Shown: positions 35,478 through 45,382, counted from the stretch's first letter. The stretch: 64,000 nt of DNA from Blautia sp. (GCA_023667395.1 JAMPAC010000012.1:1-64000); one strand, 5' to 3'. Made by a program: numbers and translations. The notes: a model not told the origin generated them from the letters alone.

Positions 35478-35535
35478 ATCGGCTCCTGATGTCATAGCTT
35501 TCCATTACAGACTATCACATTTCACTCCTGCCGTA

Positions 35536-35575
35536 AACAAAAACAGGAAGAGGGAGCCACAACACGCTCCCCCTC
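35536..35575 (-). terminator. MATE gene terminator
   Basis: Minus-strand GGGAGC (35571-35566) / GCTCCC (35557-35552) with flanking AG-rich pairing, then CTGTTTTTG. It lies about 110 bp past the MATE stop. Confidence 0.6.
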
Positions 35576-35620
35576 TCCGATATTTCAGCTTTTCTGAAAT
35601 GCATTCCTCCCACATTTTCA

Positions 35621-35672
35621 GTCATGCCGCCTGCGGCGGCACAAACCAATCCCACGGAACCATTCGGTTCCG
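35621..35672. repeat. H-family repeat, truncated copy H-d
   Basis: GCCGCC/GGCGGC (35626-35631, 35635-35640) with the CACAAACCAATC flank typical of H copies. CGGAACC/GGTTCCG hairpin and the first half of the AAGAATCG module follow, then the MATE stop region. Confidence 0.65.
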
Positions 35673-35684
35673 AGAAGAATCGTA

Positions 35685-37658
35685 CTATGACCGGTAACCT
35701 GCCTTTATATAAGAAGCGACCAATTCCGCCGTTTCTTCCACCCCGATGGAACTGTCAACGCACAGTTCATAACCATGGGAATCGCCCCACCTCTTATTTG
35801 TAATGCTTTCATAATAAGATCTTCTGGCCGCGTCAGACCGTTCAATGCTCTTTCCCGCCTGCGCCTCGCTGTCCCCGTACATTTCCATCACCTTTTTGAT
35901 CCGGTATTCTTTCGGCGCAGTGATAAAGATCCTGACTATATTATCATAATTCCTCAGAACATGATCCGCAGATCGTCCCACAATGACACAGGAGCCTGCG
36001 TCAGCCAGGCTATGGATTGCCTGGGCCTGGGCTGTGATAGCATCCTGCACCACATTCGAACTTAAATACAGTTCACGCATCACCGCATTCTCATCGGAAT
36101 TCAGATTGGAGATAAATTCCTCCACCAGCCCGCTGTCATGTGCGGCAATGGCGATCATCTCCTTATAATAACAGGGGATTCCCAGCTTTTCCGCCACCAG
36201 CTGTCCGACGCGCTTTCCGGCCGAGCCATGTTCACGGGATATGGTGACCACAACACCGGGCTTTGCAGGATATTGGGGCAGGACTTTCCCTGAAACCGCG
36301 CTCCTGTCTTCTTCCTTCAGCTGCTTCCAAAGCCTGACCATGACCGCCGCCGTGATTGCGGCCGCCAGCACATCCGCCACGGGGGCCGCCCAGAAAATAC
36401 CCGTAACGCCAAGAAATGCCGGTACGATCAGGGACAGCGCGATAAGGAACACATCACGTATGACGGAAAGCGACGCCGCAGCCCTGGCATGACCGATGGA
36501 CTGCAGGAAAATGGCGCATACTTTCTGCACACAGGTAAGGATGATCAGCGAAAGATAGATCCGCAGGCAGCCCACCGCAAACTGTGTATACAACTCCCCG
36601 TCCGCCCCAAACATGCGGATGAACACCTGGGGAACCGTCTCAAACAGCACCGTGCAGACCAGACAGACAATGGCTGTCCACCCGATGATAAGCTTTAACA
36701 GGTCCCGCACGCGTGCATATTTTCCCGCCCCGTAATTATAACCCACAATGGGCTGTGCGCCTGCGGCAATGCCGATGGCAATGTTCAGCACGATCTGGAA
36801 CAGCTTCATGATGACCACAAAGGCCGCAAGGGGAATATCCGCCCCATAGGCCGACCGAGCCCCATAGCGCACCAGCAGGATGTTGTTGATCACCGTGATG
36901 ACAACAATGGACAACTGGGTCAGAAGACTTGACGTTCCCAATGCCATGATATGCCTCAACAATCTGGAGTCCAGCCGGAAGCTGCCTGCGCAGATATGAA
37001 ACGTCTTGCTCCTCATCAGATAGACCGCACAGATCACAAAGCTGACAAACTGCCCCAGGATGGTGGCGTATGCGGCTCCCCTGATGCCCAGGTGCAGCAC
37101 AAAGATCGCCACCGGGTCGCCGATGATGTTGATGACCGCGCCCACCAGCATGGCTCCCATGGCATAGCGGGGGCTTCCATCCGCACGGATGATGGACGCC
37201 AACGTATTCTGCACCATGGCAAGGGGCATCATGGCATAGATGATGAACCCATAGTCATGGGCCATGGCAAGGTTCGCATCCGTGGCCCCGATCAGCCGCA
37301 GCAGACTGTCGCCGCAGAAATAACTGACCGTAATGATGACCGCCCCGGAGAGAAAGGAACACAGGACGGCGTTCCCCACTCCCCTGTGGATTGTTTCCGT
37401 TTCGTTCCGCCCTAAAGCCACGCTCAGGTGCGCCGCCGCGCCATCCCCAAAGAACAGGGACATTCCCCATCCTACCACAGTGATCGGGAAAATGACGCCT
37501 GTGGCCGCGTTGCCGAGATAACCGATGCCATTGCCCACAAAGATCTGATCCACAATGTTATAAAGACATGAAATGATCAGGGAAAAGATGCAGGGGATCG
37601 CAAACCGCCCAAGCAGCTTTCCGACTTTTTCCGTACCAAGATACTGATTGTTTTCCAT
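35685..37658 (-). CDS. MATE efflux transporter fused to a cytidylate kinase-like domain
   Basis: 657 residues from ATG 37658 (AAGGAGG 7 nt upstream). Residues 1-450 are a 12-helix MATE antiporter (FAIPCIFSLIISCLYNIVDQ, ADGSPRYAMGAMLVGAVINI, GAQPIVGYNYGAGKY). Residues from about 470 are a cytidylate-kinase-like domain (VVVTISREHGSAGKRVGQLV, then LGIPCYYKEMI and VIVGRSADHVL). The P-loop reads REHGSAGKRVG. The fusion puts a soluble kinase-like module on the cytosolic C-terminus. Substrates are unknown. A 33-codon in-frame extension upstream overlaps the leader hairpin and is unlikely to be used. Confidence 0.85.
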   Translation of the reverse strand: MENNQYLGTEKVGKLLGRFAIPCIFSLIISCLYNIVDQIFVGNGIGYLGNAATGVIFPITVVGWGMSLFFGDGAAAHLSVALGRNETETIHRGVGNAVLCSFLSGAVIITVSYFCGDSLLRLIGATDANLAMAHDYGFIIYAMMPLAMVQNTLASIIRADGSPRYAMGAMLVGAVINIIGDPVAIFVLHLGIRGAAYATILGQFVSFVICAVYLMRSKTFHICAGSFRLDSRLLRHIMALGTSSLLTQLSIVVITVINNILLVRYGARSAYGADIPLAAFVVIMKLFQIVLNIAIGIAAGAQPIVGYNYGAGKYARVRDLLKLIIGWTAIVCLVCTVLFETVPQVFIRMFGADGELYTQFAVGCLRIYLSLIILTCVQKVCAIFLQSIGHARAAASLSVIRDVFLIALSLIVPAFLGVTGIFWAAPVADVLAAAITAAVMVRLWKQLKEEDRSAVSGKVLPQYPAKPGVVVTISREHGSAGKRVGQLVAEKLGIPCYYKEMIAIAAHDSGLVEEFISNLNSDENAVMRELYLSSNVVQDAITAQAQAIHSLADAGSCVIVGRSADHVLRNYDNIVRIFITAPKEYRIKKVMEMYGDSEAQAGKSIERSDAARRSYYESITNKRWGDSHGYELCVDSSIGVEETAELVASYIKAGYRS

Positions 37659-37689
37659 AAACTCCTCCTTAAAACCATAAATTTTGCGC

Positions 37690-37809
37690 AAAAAAAGACA
37701 CATGCCAATCCGTACCGTGATCAGATTTACGCGCCATGCGCCACATGTGTCGTTCATTGCCTTATTTCATTACGAATAGTATTTTACGTTTTCCCCCACA
37801 AAAAATCAA
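37690..37809 (-). promoter_or_regulatory. MATE promoter and leader hairpin (possible attenuator)
   Basis: Minus strand: TTGATT (37809-37804), 17 nt, TAAAAT (37786-37781). The transcript then folds GACACATG (37751-37744) / CATGTGTC (37704-37697), enclosing an AATC/GATT hairpin, and runs into seven T (37696-37690). Only 31 nt separate the T-run from the MATE start, too few for another promoter, so expression must read through a terminator. This is attenuator or riboswitch geometry. It could also terminate capA read-through. Confidence 0.55.
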
Positions 37810-37875
37810 AAGACATTTCCCACAATTTTTCAACCCTGCGCTTTTGTAAAAAATGCCGTGCCCTCCGGCTCCTTA

Positions 37876-39087
37876 TCAGTGCATTTCGCTGACAATCCCA
37901 TCATCCGAGATTTCCACATTGACGGAAATGCCCTCCAGGAAATCGTATATCCGTCTCTGCTCCGCCGCCTCTGCGGCATAGGTTGTCCTGTAGCCTGACT
38001 GGACGGCGGGAACCACCTGCACCGCCAGCCGGCTCTGCGTATCGTCACCTGAAAAATGAAGCTGCAGCAGCATGGTGTCAAGGGTCTTCTCATTAAACCA
38101 ATAATTCCCCAGACTGTAAATGATCGGTTTGCCGTCATAATATTCCATCCCCTGCAGACAGTGGCTGTGCGCGCCGATCACCGCATCTGCCCCGGCGTCC
38201 AGGTATTCTTTCCCCGTGTCCAGCTGCACCTGCTCCAGGTCAAAACTGTATTCCGTTCCCCAATGGACAAAAGCGATACAGAAGTCCGCATTTTCCTTTC
38301 CCTCCCGGATCGCCTGCAGGAACAGTTCCGTGTCATAGCAGCGCAGGATCCCCGGCTCCGTATCGGTGGCCTGGGGCGTCATCTGATTCTTCTCCGCCCT
38401 GGAAGCCCCTACCAGCGCGATCGTTTTCCCCTCCGCCTCCAGATACAAGGGCCGCATTGCATCCTCTAGGGTACGCCCTGCTCCAAAATAGGGAATCCCC
38501 GCATCTTCCAGCACGGCAAAGGTATCTGTCAGGGCTTCCTTCCCATAATCGTAAACATGATTGTTGGCCAGCGTCACTGCGTCCACTCCCAGCTGTTCCA
38601 GCACCGCCACACGCTCCGGAGCCGCCCGGAAAGTATACGCTTTCCCTGGCAGGGGAGAACCGCCCCTGCTGTAGGTAAATTCATTGTTCAAACACATGAT
38701 GTCCGCCGCCTGCATCACCTCCACCAGTTCCTGCGAGATGCAGTCATAGATTCCCTCCGGCTGCTGATCCATGAACTGCGTGGTGCACCAATTCTCGTCC
38801 AGATTGATATCCCCGGCGAAACAGATGGTAAAATCAAAACCCGTGTCTATGAGTTCATCTTCCGGTTCCTGAGTTGGCATCGGCGTTTCCGCGGACACCG
38901 GCTCTTTGACAGGAACAGGAATATCTGTGGGCACAAGGTCAACAGCCGCCGTCTGTCCCGACCGTTCCCCATGGGACGGCTGTGACTCCGCAGACACCGG
39001 CGCATCCGATCCCTGCCCGGAAGCGCATCCCGCCAGCCACATACATAATAAAAATGCCAACGCAATCATTTTACCGCTTCTATTCAT
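37876..39087 (-). CDS. CapA family lipoprotein
   Basis: 403 residues from ATG 39087, after GAGAGGAAA. Lipoprotein signal with LAGC lipobox near residue 20, then a Ser/Pro/Thr-rich linker. The PGA_cap/CapA metallophosphatase-like domain spans about residues 85-360: ICFAGDINLDENW, CLNNEFTYSRGG, VTLANNHVYDYG, VHWGTEYSF and GAHSHCLQGME. Metal-ligand Asp, Asn and His residues are retained. Family members take part in polyglutamate capsule synthesis or cell-surface glycan metabolism. There is no capBC nearby, so a general surface hydrolase role is likely. Confidence 0.85.
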   Translation of the reverse strand: MNRSGKMIALAFLLCMWLAGCASGQGSDAPVSAESQPSHGERSGQTAAVDLVPTDIPVPVKEPVSAETPMPTQEPEDELIDTGFDFTICFAGDINLDENWCTTQFMDQQPEGIYDCISQELVEVMQAADIMCLNNEFTYSRGGSPLPGKAYTFRAAPERVAVLEQLGVDAVTLANNHVYDYGKEALTDTFAVLEDAGIPYFGAGRTLEDAMRPLYLEAEGKTIALVGASRAEKNQMTPQATDTEPGILRCYDTELFLQAIREGKENADFCIAFVHWGTEYSFDLEQVQLDTGKEYLDAGADAVIGAHSHCLQGMEYYDGKPIIYSLGNYWFNEKTLDTMLLQLHFSGDDTQSRLAVQVVPAVQSGYRTTYAAEAAEQRRIYDFLEGISVNVEISDDGIVSEMH

Positions 39088-39387
39088 TTTCCTCTCCCTT
39101 TCAAGAACTGACTGAAACATGAGCAAAAAAATAATGCAGTATTCCCACTCCACATTATCACGCCTCTTTCCATGCCGGAAAAGGCCCTGATCTATCTGCA
39201 TTATACCTGACATCCTTGCAGTCTGCAATATGATTAACTATCCGTCGGATCCTTTTACCGCATTCCATGCATTCCGCCCCCAAAAGCATTCAGGGGGCTG
39301 AGCGCCAGCGAGTAAAATTTTTAAAGTTTTTCATTGAAACTCCCTCCCTAAAGTGGTATCATGAAAAAAATGATTGGAGGATTTCAC
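39088..39387 (+). promoter_or_regulatory. Gap with nitroreductase promoter
   Basis: TTGAAA (39334-39339), 17 nt, TATCAT (39357-39362). The ATG at 39361 falls inside the -10 box, so translation starts at 39388 after TTGGAGGATTTCAC. A short GCCCCC/GGGGGC hairpin lies near 39276-39299. Nothing else is seen in the gap. Confidence 0.65.
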
Positions 39388-39927
39388 ATGACGGCTAAAG
39401 AATGTATCACAGGACGCAGAAGCATCAGATCCTTTACCGACCAGCCGGTGTCCCACGAACTGCTTTCCCGGATCGTTGAGACAGCATCTTTCGCTCCCAG
39501 CTGGAAAAATACCCAGATCACCCGTTACATTGCCGTGGAGGGCGCAAAGAAATCAGAACTGGCCAAATGCACCAGTCTTTTCCCCGGAAACGGCGCCATC
39601 ATGGAAAAGGCTCCCATGGTCATCGCCGTTACCATGATCAAGGGACGTTCCGGTTATGAGAGGGACGGTTCTTTCTCCACCGTAAAAGGCGACAGATGGC
39701 AGATGTATGATGCCGGCGTTGCCAGCGAAGCATTCTGTCTGGCAGCTTACGAGCAGGGTCTCGGCACCGTTATCATGGGACTGTTCGATCAGGAGGAAGC
39801 ATCAAAAGTACTGGATATCCCCGAGGAGAGAGAACTTGTGGCTCTCATTCCCATTGGCTATCCCGCGGAATCTCCCGCCGCTCCCAAGAGGAAAACCGTG
39901 GAGGATTTATTAACATTCCAGGAATGA
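39388..39927 (+). CDS. Nitroreductase family protein
   Basis: 179 residues. FMN-dependent NAD(P)H oxidoreductase fold. ITGRRSIRSFTDQPVSHELL at the start is the FMN-phosphate-binding Arg/Ser motif. APSWKNTQ and the C-terminal LIPIGYPAESP-KRK segment complete the flavin site. The substrate is unknown; small members of this type reduce nitro or quinone compounds. The start was set by GGAGG and by the promoter position. A strong terminator follows the stop. Confidence 0.88.
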   Translation: MTAKECITGRRSIRSFTDQPVSHELLSRIVETASFAPSWKNTQITRYIAVEGAKKSELAKCTSLFPGNGAIMEKAPMVIAVTMIKGRSGYERDGSFSTVKGDRWQMYDAGVASEAFCLAAYEQGLGTVIMGLFDQEEASKVLDIPEERELVALIPIGYPAESPAAPKRKTVEDLLTFQE

Positions 39928-39930
39928 TTC

Positions 39931-39966
39931 AAAGTCGAAGGATAATTTATCCTTCGACTTTATTTT
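39931..39966 (+). terminator. Nitroreductase terminator
   Basis: AAAGTCGAAGGAT / ATCCTTCGACTTT arms (39931-39961) with a minimal loop, then ATTTT. A strong stem and a clear T tail. Confidence 0.9.
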
Positions 39967-39989
39967 GCGCGAATGAGCAGAGTCAGAAG
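39967..39989 (+). repeat. 23-bp sequence repeated after two terminators, copy 1
   Basis: GCGCGAATGAGCAGAGTCAG continues with AAG, directly after the TTTT of the nitroreductase terminator. A copy with one mismatch lies on the minus strand at 50506-50484, directly after the terminator of the BMC operon, in the same relative orientation. Confidence 0.7.
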
Positions 39990-40060
39990 TGTAGCGCCCC
40001 CGCGCTGTGGGCACGCCCTTTCATCCACATCCCATCACAGCGCAGAAACGAGGTATAACC

Positions 40061-40972
40061 ATGCGACATTTAATGAGCCCCCTTGACTTCTCCACCGAGG
40101 AACTGGACCAGCTGTTCAATCTGGCCAACGACATCGAACAGAATCCCCCAAAATACGCCCACGCCTGTGACGGCAGGATCCTGGCAACCTGCTTCTACGA
40201 GCCCAGCACCCGCACCCGCTTAAGCTTTGAATCCGCCATGACGCGCCTTGGCGGCAGGGTCATCGGCTTCTCCGACGCAGCCTCCTCCTCCGCCGCCAAG
40301 GGAGAAAGCGTATCCGACACCATCCGCATCATCTCCTGCTACGCCGATATCTGCGCCATGCGCCATCCCAAGGAGGGCGCGCCCATGGTGGCGGCCGAAA
40401 GATCGGGCATCCCCGTGATCAACGCGGGGGACGGCGGGCACCAGCATCCCACCCAGACCCTCACCGACCTGCTGACCATACGCAGCATGAAAGGCAAGCT
40501 GGACAACTTCACCATCGGCCTCTGCGGCGACCTGAAATTCGGCCGCACCGTCCACTCGCTGATCAACGCCCTGGTGCGCTATAAAAACATCCGCTTCATC
40601 TTCATCTCACCGGAAGAACTGAAAGTGCCCGATTACATCACCGATATGCTGCGGGAAATGCACATCCCCTACGAGGAAGTCATCCGGCTGGAGGACGTCA
40701 TGCCCCTTTTGGATATCCTCTACATGACCAGGGTACAGAAAGAGCGCTTCTTTAACGAGGAGGATTACGTCCGGTTAAAGGACTTCTACATCCTGGACAC
40801 CGTGAAAATGCTACTCGCAAAAAAAGACATGCTGGTGCTCCACCCCCTGCCCAGGGTAAACGAGATATCCGTGGAGGTGGACGACGACCCCAGGGCCGCT
40901 TATTTCAGGCAGGCGCAGTACGGCGTCTATGTACGGATGGCGCTAATACTGACACTGCTGGAACTGGCCTGA
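40061..40972 (+). CDS. pyrB: Aspartate carbamoyltransferase catalytic subunit
   Basis: 303 residues from ATG 40061 (GAGG 8 nt upstream); a longer frame lacks a ribosome site. It condenses carbamoyl phosphate and aspartate in pyrimidine synthesis. [13 protein letters not shown] holds the carbamoyl-phosphate loop, [10 protein letters not shown] and HPLPRVNEI complete the active site. Normal length. It pairs with pyrI 57 bp downstream to form the allosteric holoenzyme. No Pyr-box attenuator is evident in the 70-nt leader. Confidence 0.95.
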   Translation: MRHLMSPLDFSTEELDQLFNLANDIEQNPPKYAHACDGRILATCFYEPSTRTRLSFESAMTRLGGRVIGFSDAASSSAAKGESVSDTIRIISCYADICAMRHPKEGAPMVAAERSGIPVINAGDGGHQHPTQTLTDLLTIRSMKGKLDNFTIGLCGDLKFGRTVHSLINALVRYKNIRFIFISPEELKVPDYITDMLREMHIPYEEVIRLEDVMPLLDILYMTRVQKERFFNEEDYVRLKDFYILDTVKMLLAKKDMLVLHPLPRVNEISVEVDDDPRAAYFRQAQYGVYVRMALILTLLELA

Positions 40973-41029
40973 AACGGTTTCAGGGCAAAAGCGCGGAAAC
41001 AATGCCGCAATAAGAAGGAGGCACATGAA

Positions 41030-41464
41030 ATGTTAAATGTAGGAAAAATTGAAGAAGGATTCGTTCTGGATCATATTGCCGCAGGAAAGAGCCTTTCCCT
41101 CTATGAGCACCTGCAGCTGGACAAGCTGGACTGCACCGTGGCGATCATCAAAAACGCCCGCAGCAGCAAAAAGGGGAAAAAGGATATCCTCAAGGTAGAG
41201 TGCGACATCAACACGCTGAACCTGGACGTGCTGGCATTCATCGACCATAACATCACCGTAAACGTCATCAAGAACGGCGAGATCGTGGAGAAAAGGGACC
41301 TGGTGCTGCCCAAACAGATCAAAAACGTGATCCGCTGCCACAACCCCAGATGCATCACCTCCATCGAGCAGGAACTTCCCCACATCTTCTACCTGGCGGA
41401 TGCGGAAAAGGAAGTGTATCGCTGTAAATATTGCGAGGAGAAGTATACGGAAGGCGCGAAATGA
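41030..41464 (+). CDS. pyrI: Aspartate carbamoyltransferase regulatory subunit
   Basis: 144 residues. N-terminal nucleotide-binding domain (MLNVGKIEEGFVLDHIAAGK) and a C-terminal zinc domain with four Cys in CHNPRC and CKYC. It binds CTP/ATP and adjusts PyrB activity. The start follows AGAAGGAGGCACATGAA. Its stop is only 5 nt from the stop of the convergent acyltransferase gene. Confidence 0.95.
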   Translation: MLNVGKIEEGFVLDHIAAGKSLSLYEHLQLDKLDCTVAIIKNARSSKKGKKDILKVECDINTLNLDVLAFIDHNITVNVIKNGEIVEKRDLVLPKQIKNVIRCHNPRCITSIEQELPHIFYLADAEKEVYRCKYCEEKYTEGAK

Positions 41465-41469
41465 TCCAC

Positions 41470-42528
41470 CTATTTTCCAAAGAACAGCCTCTTCACCACG
41501 GGAACCCGGCTCAGCGCCTCATACAGCGGTATCATAAGCAGGGGCAGCAGAACCGCCTCCAGCAGATAATACCAGATTGGGGCGGGATCAAGCAGCATAT
41601 CGATTCCCCAGGCGATCAGCACAATCAGATAATTATGCAGTACGAAAAAGCCAAAGCTGTGTCCCCGCATATACCTTGTGAACGCCGTCTCCCGGTTCCA
41701 CCATGCCCTCCCGCAGCCCAAAAGCGCCAGGCAGGCAATCCACGCATAAGCGTTCACCAACGGCCCTTTCAGATTTGCGGTGGCGGCGAAATTGATCCCC
41801 CAGAACCGGATCACATACACCGCCCCAAGCGCCGCTGCCGCCGCCAGCAGGGGATAACGCCTTTTTTCCAGCATTTCCTGGACTTCCTCGTGAGAAAATA
41901 CGGCATACCCCAGGAAAAACACGCATAGATAGATCCCGTTCCGATACACCTCCACAATAGGCATGTTCAGGATCCAACTGCTGCCCCAGACCAGGAAGAA
42001 CAGCAGCAGCGCCGCCAGGAAATTAACTTTCCCGCCCCACTGCCACAGCCGGTCTTCCTGATCCAGCTTCCGCACCAATACCAGGAGCAGCGAACACAGG
42101 AACAGTTCCCTGCAGAACCACAGGGGACCGATGCCGCAAAAACAGTAGATCAGGTATTTGGCAACTGCCGGGATCTGGTCGCCGTTTCCCTGGAACATAT
42201 CATAGTAGCAGCTGTTGATCAGACCCATGCCCCAGCCCAGCAGGAACATCACCGCCAGGGAGGGGATCAGCAGCTTGCGCACCCTCTCTTTTAAGAATTC
42301 CTTATTGCTTCTTTTCTGCAGCGCATATCTGGCACTGATCCCCGCAACCAGGAAGAGAAATGCCATGAACCAGGGGTACAGGACATATTCCACCACATCC
42401 AGGGCGGGAATCCCCGGTATGTCCACGTTCCGCACCAGTCCCACGCTGTTGAAGGCATAAAAGATATGATACACGATCACCGCGATCACCACGCCGTACC
42501 TCAGATTGTCAATAAAATATTTTCTCAT
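41470..42528 (-). CDS. Acyltransferase 3 family membrane protein
   Basis: 352 residues, about ten helices. The N-terminal YFIDNLRYGVVIAVIVYHIF has the family Asp-x-x-Arg and following His pattern. Members O-acetylate or acylate surface sugars or small molecules from the membrane. No adjacent glycan cluster narrows the substrate. Start ATG after AGGAGATTATC. Confidence 0.85.
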   Translation of the reverse strand: MRKYFIDNLRYGVVIAVIVYHIFYAFNSVGLVRNVDIPGIPALDVVEYVLYPWFMAFLFLVAGISARYALQKRSNKEFLKERVRKLLIPSLAVMFLLGWGMGLINSCYYDMFQGNGDQIPAVAKYLIYCFCGIGPLWFCRELFLCSLLLVLVRKLDQEDRLWQWGGKVNFLAALLLFFLVWGSSWILNMPIVEVYRNGIYLCVFFLGYAVFSHEEVQEMLEKRRYPLLAAAAALGAVYVIRFWGINFAATANLKGPLVNAYAWIACLALLGCGRAWWNRETAFTRYMRGHSFGFFVLHNYLIVLIAWGIDMLLDPAPIWYYLLEAVLLPLLMIPLYEALSRVPVVKRLFFGK

Positions 42529-42615
42529 GATAATCTCCTATTCCAGTTCCATCTCTGCGGACTTGGAACTTCTTCGCATGCGGATTTATCCGCATTACGC
42601 CCTCTGGCATGAGCG

Positions 42616-43044
42616 TTAGAAGTTCTTCTCACCCTGTTCCAATGCGCTCATAAAGTCCAGCATGGCCTTCTCCGGCATCAGCGCGATCCCCTGCTGCTCA
42701 TCCCCCAGCACGATCAGCCGATCCCCCGCCTTGATATTGAAAATATCCCGGGCTTTCTTGGGGATGACGATCTGCCCTTTCTCCCCCACGTTTACCACGC
42801 CGAAGAGATGCTTGCCCCTGGGCGGCATGGGCAGACCTCCGTCCTGATGCCCGGAAAAGTTCACAAGTTCATCCAGAGAGACCCCGTAAAAATCCGCCAG
42901 CGCCGCACAGCTTTTGATATCCGGCACGGTCTCGCCCCTCTCCCATCTGGTGTAGGCCTGCCTGGACACTCCCGCCGCCTCCGCCGCCTGCTCCTGGGAC
43001 AGCTTCCTCATTTTTCGTAATGTAAGCAAATTCTCACTTATCAT
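42616..43044 (-). CDS. XRE-type HTH regulator fused to AbrB/SpoVT domain
   Basis: 142 residues from ATG 43044 (GGTGGG upstream). An HTH_XRE domain at residues 1-60 (LSQEQAAEAAGVSRQAYTRW) and a swapped-hairpin AbrB domain at about 85-125 (VVNVGEKGQIVIPKKARDIF). Two DNA-binding modules in one chain suggest a repressor that binds a composite site. A 100-bp palindrome-rich spacer separates it from the acyltransferase gene; it may regulate that gene. Confidence 0.85.
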   Translation of the reverse strand: MISENLLTLRKMRKLSQEQAAEAAGVSRQAYTRWERGETVPDIKSCAALADFYGVSLDELVNFSGHQDGGLPMPPRGKHLFGVVNVGEKGQIVIPKKARDIFNIKAGDRLIVLGDEQQGIALMPEKAMLDFMSALEQGEKNF

Positions 43045-43298
43045 ATTTTTCCCACCTTTGTTAGATTTAATTGCATTATAGCCCGCGCAGGGCAATGCGT
43101 CTACCAATCGATTGATACATTTTCAGCCTGTTTTTGCCCCTTTTTGTTACATTCAGGCTTACACTCCATGCCCGGCTTCGGCGGACACTCCAGTCAAAAT
43201 TTGAAAGCGGTCTTCTTTCAATGGACGACACAAACGGCCGAAGCCCCATCGCGCGTTTCCGCACACCTGGAACTCCGGCCGTTTTCTCTTTTTCATTC

Positions 43299-45221
43299 TC
43301 AGTTTCTCATCCCACGCCCACATTTCCCCCCCACAAACTGCAGGAACTCCTCGCCTGCCAGCGGCCTGGAAAAGTAGTATCCCTGAATGAACTCTATGCC
43401 CAGCGCAACGATGGCGTCTTTCTGCTCCTCCGTCTCCACGCCCTCCGACACGATCTCCAGTTCCATATCATGGATCATGCGCATGGAGGCTTCCATGACG
43501 AACCGGGCTTTCCGGTTCGCAAAATAAGCCTGGCTCATATCCCGGTCAAACTTGACGATGGAGACCGGCATATCGATGATATAATTCAGGTTGCTGGCAC
43601 CGCTGCCAAAATCATCCAGCGAAAACCTGACGCCGTAATCGATCAGTATCTGCATGTTCCTTAACAGATTGTTCCTGGTCCGTATGGATGTGGACTCGGT
43701 GATCTCCAGATTAATGCAGGCGGGATCCAGCCGGTACTTTTCCATGATCCGGATATATTTCTCCGCCAGATTCGGTTCCTCGCACTGCCTTACGGAGAGA
43801 TTGATCTCCACATACCGGATGCCGTACTTTTCTTTCAGCTGATTTTCCCTGATAAAAGCGCAGGTCTTTTCAAACACGATCTCCCCGATCCGGGAAATCT
43901 GTCCGTTTTTCTCCGCCACGGGAATAAACCTGCCCAGCGGCACTATGCTCCCATCCTTATCGCGGATACGTGCCAGCGCCTCGGCGGACACAAATTTCTT
44001 TTCCCTGGTAGAATAAATAGGCTGATAGAACGCCTCAATCCTGTCTTCCTCTATGGCGGAACGTATCATCGCTTCCGTCTCTTCCCGCTCCTTATAGTAC
44101 CCGATCTTCTTTTCATCCAGTATGATGCTGTTCTCTTCGGGATCATCCTGCTTTCCGGCCCTGAAATGACGCAGCATCTGGAACAATTCCCCTACATTCC
44201 TGAACAGCAGGGAATCCGGCAGCAGGACATAATATGGCGATACCCGGGGCTGCCCGTCGTTTCCGTCCCGATTCCGGCTTTCCTCCACATAATCCTTTAT
44301 GTCCCTGAACACCTCCTGCATCCGGGTTTCATCATCCGTCAGGAATACCAGTTCCCGCTCCAGGGTCTTGAAAACCTTTACGTCCTTCAGCTTGTCCGCA
44401 TAACGGACGATACCCCGCAGCGTCATATCCGCAGACCGGTCATTTTTCTCATTTTCAGCAGCGGTGGTGTCATTCAACGCCAGCAGCATGGCGGAGAATG
44501 TCTTTCGCTTCTCATAAAGCAGCTTCGTATACTCCCCCAGCGCATGGGCGTTATAGGCGCCTGTCTCCCGGTCAAGGTTCGCCTCCGGGTTCTCCAGTTC
44601 AAAGAACAGGATGACCATGCCCAGCACAGAGGCAAATCCCACCAGCAGCAGGCTGGCGTTCAAAAACTGCGTCACCGCCGCAATGATCCAGATGATCATC
44701 CAGATCATGATGGCCCTTCTCCTCTTGGGGTTCATCTCCCTGCCCTTTATCACCACCTTATACAAAGTCGCCAGCACAAAGAGAAGCGCGAAAAGATAAG
44801 TCGCGCTGCAGCTTGGCCCATAGGTATAGACCACATTCCCCTCCAGATAATAATGAATGGGCAGCGCGTAAATAAGCACGGTCCCGGTCAGGACGATCAC
44901 GGTGTACGCCCTGTTCTTTTTCTTCCGCTCCTCCCGCGTCCCGATGAAATCGGTGCTGGCGTAGAGCAGTCCGAAGTACCCCACCCAGATCAGGGATACA
45001 ATATATGTTTTACAGATCAATGCCAGCAGGAATCCCGAAATTGCCTCCTGGTTACAGATGGCCACTATGGATGTAATATCCATGACGACGCAAAAAAAGG
45101 TTACGCCCATGGTCATCAGGAACAGTTTCTCCGACTCCAGCCCCAACGGTTTCTGTCTCAGGGAAAAATACCATATCAACAGCAGGATCACGATGCCGCA
45201 GCATTGTACTTGTATGTTCAT
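43299..45221 (-). CDS. Membrane EAL-domain cyclic-di-GMP phosphodiesterase
   Basis: 640 residues from ATG 45221 (AAAGGAGCGGGACAAT upstream). Seven helices in residues 1-215. A degenerate GGDEF-like middle part (LDRETGAYNAHALGEYTKLL) without the GGDEF signature. The EAL domain starts near 385 with FYQPIYS, SAEALARIRD, EINLSVRQ, LEITEST, LDDFGSG and SEGVETEEQ. Metal and catalytic residues are retained, so it should hydrolyse c-di-GMP. It may be controlled by the membrane sensor part. Confidence 0.9.
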   Translation of the reverse strand: MNIQVQCCGIVILLLIWYFSLRQKPLGLESEKLFLMTMGVTFFCVVMDITSIVAICNQEAISGFLLALICKTYIVSLIWVGYFGLLYASTDFIGTREERKKKNRAYTVIVLTGTVLIYALPIHYYLEGNVVYTYGPSCSATYLFALLFVLATLYKVVIKGREMNPKRRRAIMIWMIIWIIAAVTQFLNASLLLVGFASVLGMVILFFELENPEANLDRETGAYNAHALGEYTKLLYEKRKTFSAMLLALNDTTAAENEKNDRSADMTLRGIVRYADKLKDVKVFKTLERELVFLTDDETRMQEVFRDIKDYVEESRNRDGNDGQPRVSPYYVLLPDSLLFRNVGELFQMLRHFRAGKQDDPEENSIILDEKKIGYYKEREETEAMIRSAIEEDRIEAFYQPIYSTREKKFVSAEALARIRDKDGSIVPLGRFIPVAEKNGQISRIGEIVFEKTCAFIRENQLKEKYGIRYVEINLSVRQCEEPNLAEKYIRIMEKYRLDPACINLEITESTSIRTRNNLLRNMQILIDYGVRFSLDDFGSGASNLNYIIDMPVSIVKFDRDMSQAYFANRKARFVMEASMRMIHDMELEIVSEGVETEEQKDAIVALGIEFIQGYYFSRPLAGEEFLQFVGGKCGRGMRN

Positions 45222-45382
45222 ATTGTCCCGCTCCTTTATCTTTACTGTGTGTTCTTTCTGCACTGAGACTACTACACCATAACCGCGCGCCACCTGGCGC
45301 GCATGGAATCAGAAGTTGACGCAATGTCCTTCTGCGTCAACATTATATCATATCTTTCCCCTTTTGGCTTGCTATTTTTGAA

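Noticed and set aside
37658..37757. MATE start at ATG 37757
   Set aside because: It would place the leader terminator hairpin in the coding sequence and adds 33 residues unlike the family; ATG 37658 has AAGGAGG.
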